A stretch of DNA of 64,000 nt, from positions 62,001 through 126,000 of the forward strand of contig CACBFJ010000002.1 in assembly GCA_902538495.1 (NCBI GenBank), given 5' to 3'. Below the pieces are notes generated by a model. It did no database searches, had not been told where the DNA came from, and saw nothing but the letters and a program-made list of their open reading frames with translations. A program made the translations under genes and the position numbers. Each line of letters opens with the position of its first letter. Positions within the stretch are counted from its first letter, which is position 1. Origin of the DNA: an uncultured Pelagibacteraceae bacterium. Lineage in GTDB: Bacteria > Pseudomonadota > Alphaproteobacteria > Pelagibacterales > Pelagibacteraceae. This document shows positions 1 through 9,221 of this stretch, piece after piece.

Positions 1-1425
1 AAAAGTGTGTTGTCGTCTCCTTAGATCTTCACCATCAAAATTATGTTTCTCATTAGAAATGAATAATTTTTCATCTAAATCTATTATCTGAGAATTAAAA
101 TGTTTATATTCTTTCGCTAAATAGTCTTTAATTTGGTTATTCGTAAATAATTTACCTTTTTCAATTCTAACACCAATTATCTCACCAGGACCTAGTCTAC
201 CTTTTGATAAAATTCTTTTTTCATTTAATTCAATCATTCCAGTTTCAGATCCAGCAAAGAGAAACTTATCTTTTGTGATTGCGTATCTTAAGGGTCTTAA
301 ACCATTACGGTCATTTGCTGCAATAACCCATTCATTATCTGTTGCAGCAATTGCAGCAGGACCATCCCAAGGTTCCATAGTGCTATTTAAAAAATTAAAC
401 AGTTGTTGATGGTTTTTTGGTAGAGTTTTATTTCTTTTTGACCAAGCATCAGGTATCATCATTAATTTTGCTAAAGGAGCGGGTTGACCTGATTTATTTA
501 ATAACTCAAAAACATTATCTAGGGCTGCAGAGTCTGAAACTCCTTTTTGTATAACAGGCTTTAAATTTTCAATATTTTCAAAAAAAGGACTACTCATCTC
601 CTGTTCATGAACTCTCATCCAGTTTTTGTTTCCTTTATAGGTATTAATTTCACCATTATGGGCGACTGCTCTAAACGGTTGAGCCAAACTCCAGCTCGGA
701 GCGGTATTGGTTGAGAATCTCTGATGAAAAATTGCAAATCTTGAAATAAATCTCTCATCCTTTAAATCCAAGAAAAAATCTGAAATAGCCTCAGCTAAAA
801 ACATGCCTTTATAGATAATTGATTTAGCGCTTATTGAACAAATATAAAAATTATTTAATGATAAATTGAATGCTTTATTCTCAATTTTTTTTCTTGTTTC
901 ATAAATTTTTCTTTCAAGATCTTTATCAATTAAATTTTTATTATTTGCTTTGAAAAGCACTTGAATTATCTCTGGCATAGTTTGAAGAGCCTTTTCTCCT
1001 AAAACTTTCGGATTTACAGGCACCTGCCTCCAACCATAAATACTAAAATTGTTTTTGGTTAATTCACTTTCTACAATTGTTTTACAGCTTTCCTGTGAAG
1101 CATAATCATTCCTAGGTAAAAAAATCATCCCAACACAAATATCAGAACCATCGTGTGTGTGACCTGTAACTTCTATTTTTTCAACAAAAAAATCTTTAGG
1201 TATTTCTAAATGTATGCCTGCCCCATCACCCGTTTTTCCATCAGCATCAACGGCTCCTCGATGCCAAACAGCTTTTAAAGCTTCAATTCCATATTCTACA
1301 ACTTCTCTTGATTTTTTTCCCTCTGTCGATGCAATTAACCCTACTCCACATGCATCATGTTCCATTTCTTTAGAATAAACATTATTTTTTGTAAGTAATT
1401 CTAAATTTTTTTTATAAGTACTCAT
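1..1425 (-). CDS. gltB: Glutamate synthase large subunit, N-terminal part (runs off the left edge)
   Basis: Reverse translation from ATG at 1425 gives MSTYKKNLELL...EHDACGVGLIAS..., the GltB class-II amidotransferase N-terminus (mature Cys in ACGVG); directly downstream of gltD with overlapping stop/start. Confidence 0.95.
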   Translation of the reverse strand, partial: MSTYKKNLELLTKNNVYSKEMEHDACGVGLIASTEGKKSREVVEYGIEALKAVWHRGAVDADGKTGDGAGIHLEIPKDFFVEKIEVTGHTHDGSDICVGMIFLPRNDYASQESCKTIVESELTKNNFSIYGWRQVPVNPKVLGEKALQTMPEIIQVLFKANNKNLIDKDLERKIYETRKKIENKAFNLSLNNFYICSISAKSIIYKGMFLAEAISDFFLDLKDERFISRFAIFHQRFSTNTAPSWSLAQPFRAVAHNGEINTYKGNKNWMRVHEQEMSSPFFENIENLKPVIQKGVSDSAALDNVFELLNKSGQPAPLAKLMMIPDAWSKRNKTLPKNHQQLFNFLNSTMEPWDGPAAIAATDNEWVIAANDRNGLRPLRYAITKDKFLFAGSETGMIELNEKRILSKGRLGPGEIIGVRIEKGKLFTNNQIKDYLAKEYKHFNSQIIDLDEKLFISNEKHNFDGEDLRRRQHTF

Positions 1426-2864
1426 TATGCGACTTTTGAATTTTTTAATTCTATATTTTCAAGATAAGACTTGATTGACAACGCAGCATCCCTTCCATCT
1501 TTTATTGCCCATACCACTAAAGATGCACCTCTTACAATATCTCCAGCAGCAAAAACACCTTTGATATTTGTCTCCATGGTATCAAAATCAGCTTTTATTG
1601 TTCCCCATTTTGTAACTTGTAACTCTTGCGCTTCAAATAATAATGGCAAGTTTTCAGGATCAAATCCTAAAGCTTTTATTACCATATCTGCTTTAATTTC
1701 AAATTCAGATCCTTGTTTAACTTCTGGTCTTCTTCTACCTGAGTCATCTGGATCTCCAAGTTGGATTTGATCTACAATTAATTTTTCGATTTTATTTTTT
1801 CCTATAAATTCTTTTGGACTACACAACCAAACAAATTCAACACCTTCCTCTTCTGCGTTAGCTACTTCTCTTGAAGATCCAGGCATATTATCTTTATCTC
1901 TTCTATATAAGCATTTAACCGAGTTAGCTTTTTGTCTTACTGAGGTTCGAACACAATCCATTGCTGTGTCCCCACCTCCAATAACTACAACATCTTTACC
2001 TTCAGCATTCAATATACCTTTATCAAATAAATCAACTTTGTCTCCCAATCCTTTTTTATTTGATGCGGTTAAAAACTCCATAGCAGGAAAAATATTATCT
2101 AAGTCATTCCCTGGTAGATTAATCTCTCTTGGTTTATAAACCCCGGTAGCAATTAAAATTGCATCATGTCTTTTTCTCAGTTGCTCTAAAGTTGCATCCT
2201 TACCAACTTCAAAATTTTGTTCAAATTTAATTCCACCATCTTTCAACAATTTGGTTCTTCTCTCTACTACATGTTTTTCTAATTTAAAATTTGGTATACC
2301 ATAAATTAACAAGCCACCTGCTCTGTCATATCTATCATAAATAGTTATTTGATATCCATTTTTCCTAAGTTGTTCAGCAGCTGCAAGTCCAGCAGGTCCA
2401 GCACCAATTATTCCAACACTTTGATCTTTTTCATGTTTAACTGAAATTGGTTTTACCCATCCATTCTCCCAAGCACTATCTGTAATATATTTTTCGACTG
2501 ATCCAATTGTAACAGTACCGTGGCCTGACTGTTCAATAACGCAGTTACCCTCACACAATCTGTCTTGCGGGCATATTCTACCACAAACTTCGGGCATATT
2601 ATTTGTGCTTTGAGATAATTCATAAGCTTCCCTCAATCTGCCTTCAGCAGTCAATTTGAGCCAGTCTGGAATATTGTTACTTAACGGACAATGGACTTGG
2701 CAAAAGGGAACACCACATTGAGAGCATCTACTTGACTGCTCTTGTGCTTTTTGAGTTATAAATTCATCATAGATTTCATTAAAATCATCTTTTCTATTAT
2801 CTACTTCTCTTTTAGGTGGAGTTTGTTGACCTATTTTGACGAATTTTAGCATTTTATCAGTCAT
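1425..2864 (-). CDS. gltD: Glutamate synthase small subunit
   Basis: CSQCGVPFCQVHCPLSNNIPDW, GAGPAGLAAAEQLR and VIGGGDTAMDC motifs. Confidence 0.97.
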   Translation of the reverse strand: MTDKMLKFVKIGQQTPPKREVDNRKDDFNEIYDEFITQKAQEQSSRCSQCGVPFCQVHCPLSNNIPDWLKLTAEGRLREAYELSQSTNNMPEVCGRICPQDRLCEGNCVIEQSGHGTVTIGSVEKYITDSAWENGWVKPISVKHEKDQSVGIIGAGPAGLAAAEQLRKNGYQITIYDRYDRAGGLLIYGIPNFKLEKHVVERRTKLLKDGGIKFEQNFEVGKDATLEQLRKRHDAILIATGVYKPREINLPGNDLDNIFPAMEFLTASNKKGLGDKVDLFDKGILNAEGKDVVVIGGGDTAMDCVRTSVRQKANSVKCLYRRDKDNMPGSSREVANAEEEGVEFVWLCSPKEFIGKNKIEKLIVDQIQLGDPDDSGRRRPEVKQGSEFEIKADMVIKALGFDPENLPLLFEAQELQVTKWGTIKADFDTMETNIKGVFAAGDIVRGASLVVWAIKDGRDAALSIKSYLENIELKNSKVA

Positions 2865-2920
2865 ATTTTTTTTAAATTTATGGAAAGATATACATTGTTT
2901 TTATTAGTAAAAGAAATATA

Positions 2921-2941
2921 TAGGTCAGGTACTTTGACCTA
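2921..2941. promoter_or_regulatory. Inverted repeat TAGGTCA-N7-TGACCTA in the gltD/uppP divergent spacer
   Basis: Perfect 7-bp arms read directly; lies 57 bp upstream of the gltD ATG. Confidence 0.4.
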
Positions 2942-3047
2942 AATATAAGAATATTTAGCTTAAAACCTACTAAATCTAATTTTTGCATATCTAATATGAT
3001 TAAATCGAATTGTTTAAATTGAATATTTTTTAAGTTACGACACTCAT

Positions 3048-3815
3048 ATGTTTCGAGATTTTATAGAAATTTTAATTCTTTCTTCAGTTCAAGGAATCTC
3101 TGAATTTTTACCCATAAGCTCATCAGCTCATTTAATATTGGTATCAAATTTTTACGATTTAGAGACAAGTTCTTTGTTGATAGATATAAGTTTACATTTA
3201 GGCTCGTTAATTGCGGTAATTTTTTTTTTTAGAAAAGAACTATTTGATCTAAGAAATAATAATAGATTATTAAGTTTAATAATTATTGGCTCTTTGCCTT
3301 TAATACTATTCGGATATATTTTATACACTACTGAATTTATTAATCTTTTAAGAAACACAAAAGTAATTGCATCAACAACATTGTTTTTTGGATTTATACT
3401 TTTTTTTGCTGATCAAAGAAAAACTGATCGATCTATCTCATCACATTTGAATATTAAATCAGTTTTATTAATAGGTTTATTTCAAATTCTAGCATTAATA
3501 CCAGGAGTTAGTAGAGCTGGAATAACAATTACCGCAGCAAGATTTTTAAACTTTAATAGAATTGACTCTAGTAAAATTTCTTTTTTATTATCTATACCTG
3601 CTTTGTCAGGGGCAAGCTTTCTAGGTTTAAGAGAGGCTTTTGAACAATCAGTAGAAATAAATCATTTATTGTTAATCGCCACTTTCTTATCATTTATGTT
3701 TTCATTTTTTACAATTAAATATTTTCTTAAATTTATAAATAAAATTTCCTTCAATATATTTGTAGCATACCGAATTATTCTTGGCTTAATTTTATTTTTA
3801 ATAATATATACTTAA
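3048..3815 (+). CDS. uppP: Undecaprenyl-diphosphatase
   Basis: QGISEFLPISSSAHL and PGVSRAG motifs of UppP/BacA. Confidence 0.95.
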   Translation: MFRDFIEILILSSVQGISEFLPISSSAHLILVSNFYDLETSSLLIDISLHLGSLIAVIFFFRKELFDLRNNNRLLSLIIIGSLPLILFGYILYTTEFINLLRNTKVIASTTLFFGFILFFADQRKTDRSISSHLNIKSVLLIGLFQILALIPGVSRAGITITAARFLNFNRIDSSKISFLLSIPALSGASFLGLREAFEQSVEINHLLLIATFLSFMFSFFTIKYFLKFINKISFNIFVAYRIILGLILFLIIYT

Positions 3816-4702
3816 GTTGTTTTTTTAATCAATGGAACTAATTGTGATAATAGGACCCCACTTAATATGAGAAAACAACCAAGTAGATTATTAATTCCTA
3901 ATATTTGATTTAAAAGAAACCAAGCGGCAATCGTTGCAAATACACCTTCTAAGGAAAAAATTATTGCTGCTGGTGCTGGCGTTATATTTCTTTGGGCATA
4001 AATTTGTAAAACAAATGCAAAACCACCTGATAAAATTCCAGCGTATAAAATTGAGTCTATTTCATTCAAAATATTTTCAATTACAAATTCCTCAGAAAAT
4101 AAACCTATAATAAATGAAAATAGAGCAACTAGTAGAGTTTGAATTGCGCCAATCGTTAATGGTAAATTGTACTTTTTAATAATCATACCAGTAAAAATGA
4201 TATGTGTACTCCAAAATAAAGCTCCCAATATCACAAGAGTATCACCTAGTCTTACAGTTGCATCTTGAAAATTTGTTAATAAATACCCACCAATCAAACA
4301 TAAAATTACTGATGGCCATACACTCCAGTGTAAAAAATCTTTTTTAAAGATGAAAATAATTATTGGGACCATTGGCACATAAAAAATCGTAAAAAAAGCA
4401 GCATTTGCTACATCGGTGTAAAGTAACGCAACCTGTTGTAATGCTGAGCCTAGAAATAATGACACTCCAATTAAAAGGGACAGAATAATGAATGTTTTCG
4501 TATCAAATCTAAATTCCTTTTTGAGTTTTTTTGCTTCAAACAATAATGCTAAAGGAATAATTGCTAAAAAACCTACAAAAAATCTTACAGAGTTAAAAGT
4601 GAATGGACCAATGTCATCCATACCTGTATCCTGTGCTATGAATGTAGTCCCCCAAATGAAAGTGCACAGTAATGCACTAAATAATGATAGAGTTTTTGAC
4701 AT
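3812..4702 (-). CDS. EamA/DMT-family transporter
   Basis: Ten-TM pattern, FIWGTTFIAQ and two EamA repeats. Confidence 0.85.
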   Translation of the reverse strand: MSKTLSLFSALLCTFIWGTTFIAQDTGMDDIGPFTFNSVRFFVGFLAIIPLALLFEAKKLKKEFRFDTKTFIILSLLIGVSLFLGSALQQVALLYTDVANAAFFTIFYVPMVPIIIFIFKKDFLHWSVWPSVILCLIGGYLLTNFQDATVRLGDTLVILGALFWSTHIIFTGMIIKKYNLPLTIGAIQTLLVALFSFIIGLFSEEFVIENILNEIDSILYAGILSGGFAFVLQIYAQRNITPAPAAIIFSLEGVFATIAAWFLLNQILGINNLLGCFLILSGVLLSQLVPLIKKTT

Positions 4703-4707
4703 ATTTT

Positions 4708-5970
4708 TTATACAGCTAATTTGTAAGCAAAATTTTTTCCAAGATTATCTTTCAAATCGTTGTTAAATCGAGCAGCTTCAGCTCCATCAATTATTCTATG
4801 ATCATATGATAAAGATAAAGGTAGAATTGTTCGTGTTAAAAACTTTCCATCAATAAAAATTTGTTTTTTTTGAGATTTACCAACTCCTAAGATTGCGACT
4901 TCAGGATAATTAATAATAGGTGTAAAAAAAGAACCACCAATGCCTCCTAGACTCGTTATTGTCATGGAACCACCAAATAATTCTTTTTTATCAATTTTAA
5001 GATTTCTGCATTGATCACTTAATTTTTTGAGTTCAGTACTTATTAAAGTTATGTTCTTGTTATCAGCATTTCTTAGTTTTGGTACCATAAGCCCATGCTT
5101 CGTATCCACAGCTATTCCAATGTGATAATACTTTTTTAGAGTCATTGTTCCTTTATCAATTTCATCAATAGATGAATTAAAATTTGGGAATTTTTTAAGT
5201 GATGCAGTTAAAGCTTTGACAATAAAAGCTAAAGGAGTAATTTTTTTTTTTTCTCCAGTGTAAATATCTGTAAGAGAAGTTCTAAACTCCTCTAATTCAG
5301 TTATGTCTGCTTCATCATGATTGGTCACATGAGGAATATTGGACCAAGAATTCATTAGATATTTAGATGAAAGTCTTTTTACTCTTGGAATATCTTTTAT
5401 TTCCGTTTTTCCAAATTCAGAGTGAGGATACTCTAGCTTTATCATTTCGTCTTTTTTGAATTCTTTTTCAATATTTCTCTCAGGAGTTTTTGCAACAAAT
5501 GACTTAACATCACTTTCAGTTACTCTTCCTAATCTTTCACTACCTTCAACTTTACTAATATCAACACCAAGTTCTCTAGCAAATTTTCTGACTTTTGGTG
5601 AGGCTGAAGTTTTTTTTGAAAAATCTTTTACGATAATATTTTTTGGTCTAACTTCTTTTTCAATTTCTATTTTGTTTTCTTTGATGTTTTCTTTTTTAGT
5701 TGATTGTATTTCTTTAGTTTCTAAATTGTTGTCTTTTAATTCAATTTCTAAAATCTTACTACCCTCAGAAACCTTATCCCCAACTTTTAAGTTTAATTCT
5801 GTAACTAATCCATCATACAATGAGGGAATTTCAACACTCGATTTATCGCTTTCAATTGTGATTAAAGGATCATTTTTTTTAATCTCTTGACCTTTTTTAA
5901 TTAAAATTTCAATAACCTCTACATCTTTGAACTCACCAATATTTGGAACTTTTATGTCTTTTTTTGGCAT
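4708..5970 (-). CDS. aceF: Pyruvate dehydrogenase E2 (dihydrolipoyl acetyltransferase), single lipoyl domain
   Basis: Lipoyl motif ESDKSSVEIPS, peripheral subunit-binding domain (SPKVRKFARELGVDISKVEGS), catalytic DHRIIDGAEAARF. Start set at MPKKDIKVPNIG; the ORF-track start at 6048 overlaps aceE. Confidence 0.94.
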   Translation of the reverse strand: MPKKDIKVPNIGEFKDVEVIEILIKKGQEIKKNDPLITIESDKSSVEIPSLYDGLVTELNLKVGDKVSEGSKILEIELKDNNLETKEIQSTKKENIKENKIEIEKEVRPKNIIVKDFSKKTSASPKVRKFARELGVDISKVEGSERLGRVTESDVKSFVAKTPERNIEKEFKKDEMIKLEYPHSEFGKTEIKDIPRVKRLSSKYLMNSWSNIPHVTNHDEADITELEEFRTSLTDIYTGEKKKITPLAFIVKALTASLKKFPNFNSSIDEIDKGTMTLKKYYHIGIAVDTKHGLMVPKLRNADNKNITLISTELKKLSDQCRNLKIDKKELFGGSMTITSLGGIGGSFFTPIINYPEVAILGVGKSQKKQIFIDGKFLTRTILPLSLSYDHRIIDGAEAARFNNDLKDNLGKNFAYKLAV

Positions 5971-5971
5971 T

Positions 5972-8900
5972 CTATAGTTTTGTTGGCATAGGTTTATCAG
6001 TATCAATCTTATACTTTTTAATTGCTTCTTTAGCATATTTTGATGCAATAAGCTGTTCCTTAGCTAAAATACTTAACCCATATGTTGTGATGTGTTCCTT
6101 ATCAACCTCAAAAAATTTTCTTAACTCTTTTCTTGTATCACTTCGTCCAAATCCATCTGTTCCTAATGAATAAAAACTTTTATTTACATAAGGTCTTATC
6201 TGATCAGAGTTCATTCTCATATAATCAGAGGCTGCTAAAATTGGTCCCTCAGAATTACCCAAACAATTTTCTACATAGCTTTTTTTAGGTTCTTTATCAG
6301 GGTTTAGAAGATTATATCTCTCTACTTCAAGACCGTCCCTTCTTAATTCATTAAAGCTTGTTACACTCCAAATCTCACTATCGATTTGATACTCATTTTG
6401 TAATATTTCTGCACCAGCTATCATCTCTCTTAATATTGTACCAGATCCAAGAAACTGAATTTTAGTTTTTTTATACTTATTAAACTCCTTTATTTTGTAC
6501 ATTCCTTTTAAAATACCATCCTCACATGATTTATCTTTAGGCATTTCTGGATGAGGATAATTTTCATTCATGGTTGTAATATAATAGAAAATATTCTCTT
6601 TTTTCTCATGCATTCTTCTTAAACCTTCTCGAAATATAACTGCAAGCTCATAGTGAAATGTTGGATCATATGATCTGCAATTAGGAATAGTCGAAGCCAT
6701 TATGTGGCTATGACCATCTTGATGTTGTAAACCTTCTCCAGCAAGAGTTGTTCTTCCAGCAGTAGCTCCAATCAAAAATCCTCTGGACTGACTATCTGCA
6801 CCTGCCCAAGCAAAATCTCCTATTCTCTGAAAACCAAACATTGAGTAGAAAAGATAAATTGGGATCATTTCTATGTCATGATTTGTATATGAAGTTCCTG
6901 CAGCTATCCACGATGACATTGCTCCAGCTTCATTAATTCCTTCTTCTAAAACTTGACCGCTCTTTTCCTCTTTATACGAACTTAGTTGAGCCGAGTCCTC
7001 TGGCTCATATTTTTGACCTTCATGTGCATAAATTCCAATCTTTTGAAAAAATCCTTCCATCCCAAATGTTCTAGCTTCGTCAGGAATGATTGGGACCAGC
7101 CTAGGTGAAACATTTTTATCTCTTAAAAGATTTGTCAACATTCTGACTAATGCCATTGTGGTCGACATTTCTTTTTCACCTGTAGAAACTTTCATATTAT
7201 CAAAAATATCTTTTGGAGGTGCTTTAATAGGTTTTGCGTAAGTAGTTCTCTCAGGAATAAAGCCACCCAACTGAAGTCTTCTTTCTTTGATGTATTTTAT
7301 TTCAGGTGAGTTTTGATCTGGCTTATAATATTCAATATTTCTGACCTGCTGATCTGTTAATGGGACATCAAATCTATCTCTATAATACATTAAATCGTCA
7401 ACATCTAATTTTTTAGTCTGATGAGTCGTATTTACACTTTCACCGCTTTTACCCATGCCATAACCCTTTATAGTCTTAGCAATTACTACAGTTGGACTAC
7501 CGACATTTTTAGATGCTTTATCATATGCTGCAAAAACTTTATGGGGATCATGTCCACCTCTATTTAATCTCCAAATATCTTTGTCAGAAAGACTTGAGAC
7601 TAGTTCCGAAGTTTGTGGATATTTTCCAAAAAATTTTTCTCTAACATAAGCTCCATCTCTTGCTTTCATTGCTTGATATTCTCCATCAACTGTTTCATTC
7701 ATTGTCTTAATAAGATGACCTGTTTTGTCATTAGCTAACAATGAATCCCAATAAGAGCCCCAAATTACTTTAATAACATTCCATCCTGCCCCCCTAAAAA
7801 TTCCCTCTAATTCTTGTATAATTTTCCCATTACCTCGCACTGGACCGTCTAATCTTTGAAGGTTACAATTTATAACAAATATTAGATTATCTAAATTTTC
7901 CCTAGCTGCTAAACCAATTGCTCCTAAAGACTCTGGCTCATCCATTTCGCCATCACCTAAAAATGACCAAACTTTTCTACCCTCATCCTTAATTAGACCT
8001 CTATTAATCAAGTATTTCATATATCTTGCTTGATAAATCGCTAACATTGGTCCTAAACCCATAGAGACTGTTGGAAATTGCCAAAAGTTTGGCATTAACC
8101 AAGGATGTGGATATGAAGATAAACCGCCAGGCTTAACTTCCTGTCTAAAACTATCCAATTGTTTTTCATTAAGTCTTCCTTCAAGGAATGCTCTAGCATA
8201 CATACCAGGTGCACTATGACCTTGAAAATAAATAAGATCTCCACCAAATTTATTATTTTTAGCTCTCCAAAAATGATTCATTCCGACATCATATAAAGTT
8301 GCTGCAGATGCAAAAGTTCCAATATGACCTCCGAGTTCAGGAAATTTTTTATTTGCTCTTACTACCATTGCAGCAGCATTCCATCTAATTAATGACCTAA
8401 TCCTTCTTTCTATATTCTGATCACCATTTGATTTCTTCTCCTCACTCACAGGAATCGTATTTATATAAGGGGTATTTTGCGTGTATGGAATATTGGCGCC
8501 TTCCATATAAGCTTTATTAATTAATTCCTTGATCAAATAGTGAGCTCTCTGATTACCATCTTTTTCAATAACATCTGATAGAGACTCTATCCATTCACGT
8601 GTCTCTAAAGGATCGATATCACCCTCATTTACAACTTCAATTTTGCTAGGTTTTTCTTTCTCTAATTCCGGAATTTGCTTTTCTTGTTCTTTATTTTTCT
8701 TTAAAGAGTTTTCCGCCTCTAAAATTAAATTTTCAGTATTTTTTGGAACCTCTTCTAATTTAGGCAATTTTTCGCTAGGGCTTGATATATTGAGAAGCAA
8801 ATCTCCTTTTGAAACTTTATCACCAACTTTTACCTCAATGTTTTCAACTTTCCCTGAAAAAGTTGATGGAATTTCAACACTTGATTTATCACTTTCAATG

Positions 8901-9010
8901 GTGACCACAGGATCATTTATTTTAATCTCTTGACCTTCTGCAACAAGTAATTCAATTACCTCAACATTTTCAAAATCGCCAATATCAGGAACTAATAATT
9001 TTTCAGTCAT
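5972..9010 (-). CDS. aceE: Pyruvate dehydrogenase E1 (homodimeric AceE type) with N-terminal lipoyl domain
   Basis: Lipoyl domain (VPDIGDFENVEVIELLV...TIESDKSSVEIPS) followed by full AceE sequence (GDGEMDEPES, NCNLQRLDGPVRGNGKIIQELE, GLQHQDGHSH). Confidence 0.95.
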   Translation of the reverse strand: MTEKLLVPDIGDFENVEVIELLVAEGQEIKINDPVVTIESDKSSVEIPSTFSGKVENIEVKVGDKVSKGDLLLNISSPSEKLPKLEEVPKNTENLILEAENSLKKNKEQEKQIPELEKEKPSKIEVVNEGDIDPLETREWIESLSDVIEKDGNQRAHYLIKELINKAYMEGANIPYTQNTPYINTIPVSEEKKSNGDQNIERRIRSLIRWNAAAMVVRANKKFPELGGHIGTFASAATLYDVGMNHFWRAKNNKFGGDLIYFQGHSAPGMYARAFLEGRLNEKQLDSFRQEVKPGGLSSYPHPWLMPNFWQFPTVSMGLGPMLAIYQARYMKYLINRGLIKDEGRKVWSFLGDGEMDEPESLGAIGLAARENLDNLIFVINCNLQRLDGPVRGNGKIIQELEGIFRGAGWNVIKVIWGSYWDSLLANDKTGHLIKTMNETVDGEYQAMKARDGAYVREKFFGKYPQTSELVSSLSDKDIWRLNRGGHDPHKVFAAYDKASKNVGSPTVVIAKTIKGYGMGKSGESVNTTHQTKKLDVDDLMYYRDRFDVPLTDQQVRNIEYYKPDQNSPEIKYIKERRLQLGGFIPERTTYAKPIKAPPKDIFDNMKVSTGEKEMSTTMALVRMLTNLLRDKNVSPRLVPIIPDEARTFGMEGFFQKIGIYAHEGQKYEPEDSAQLSSYKEEKSGQVLEEGINEAGAMSSWIAAGTSYTNHDIEMIPIYLFYSMFGFQRIGDFAWAGADSQSRGFLIGATAGRTTLAGEGLQHQDGHSHIMASTIPNCRSYDPTFHYELAVIFREGLRRMHEKKENIFYYITTMNENYPHPEMPKDKSCEDGILKGMYKIKEFNKYKKTKIQFLGSGTILREMIAGAEILQNEYQIDSEIWSVTSFNELRRDGLEVERYNLLNPDKEPKKSYVENCLGNSEGPILAASDYMRMNSDQIRPYVNKSFYSLGTDGFGRSDTRKELRKFFEVDKEHITTYGLSILAKEQLIASKYAKEAIKKYKIDTDKPMPTKL

Positions 9011-9104
9011 TTTTATGTTTTATACACTATAAAAATATAGTTAATTGCAAATTTTAACACATTCTGTCCTATTTTATGACAATCTTTTACTCTTAAATGC
9101 AAGA

Positions 9105-9221
9105 ATGATTAAAAAGTTATTGAAATTTCTTATTCATTCTAATGATAATACACACATAGATGCTAAAATGTGGATACAAAAAATATTACTAGAAGGGAAG
9201 TACGGAAAGAGAAATTTCTAA
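9105..9221 (+). CDS. Small unlisted ORF, 38 aa (MIKKLLKFLIHSNDNTHIDAKMWIQKILLEGKYGKRNF)
   Basis: Read by eye in the aceE-thiolase gap; its TAA interlocks with the opposite-strand thiolase stop over 4 nt (CTAA, 9218-9221), like other genuine convergent pairs here. Confidence 0.5.
   Translation: MIKKLLKFLIHSNDNTHIDAKMWIQKILLEGKYGKRNF

Noticed and set aside
1471-1770. Antisense ORF inside gltD (99 aa)
   Set aside because: Overlaps a confidently identified gene on the other strand; low-complexity Ser/Pro/Ile composition typical of shadow ORFs.
5456-5890. 144-aa plus-strand ORF inside aceF
   Set aside because: Shadow of the aceF lipoyl/linker region; Ser/Leu/Phe-rich with no recognisable domain. 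A similar one lies at 8643-8933 in aceE.
5971-6048. N-terminal extension of AceF in the ORF track
   Set aside because: Overlaps aceE coding sequence; MPKKDIKVPNIG is the natural lipoyl-domain start.
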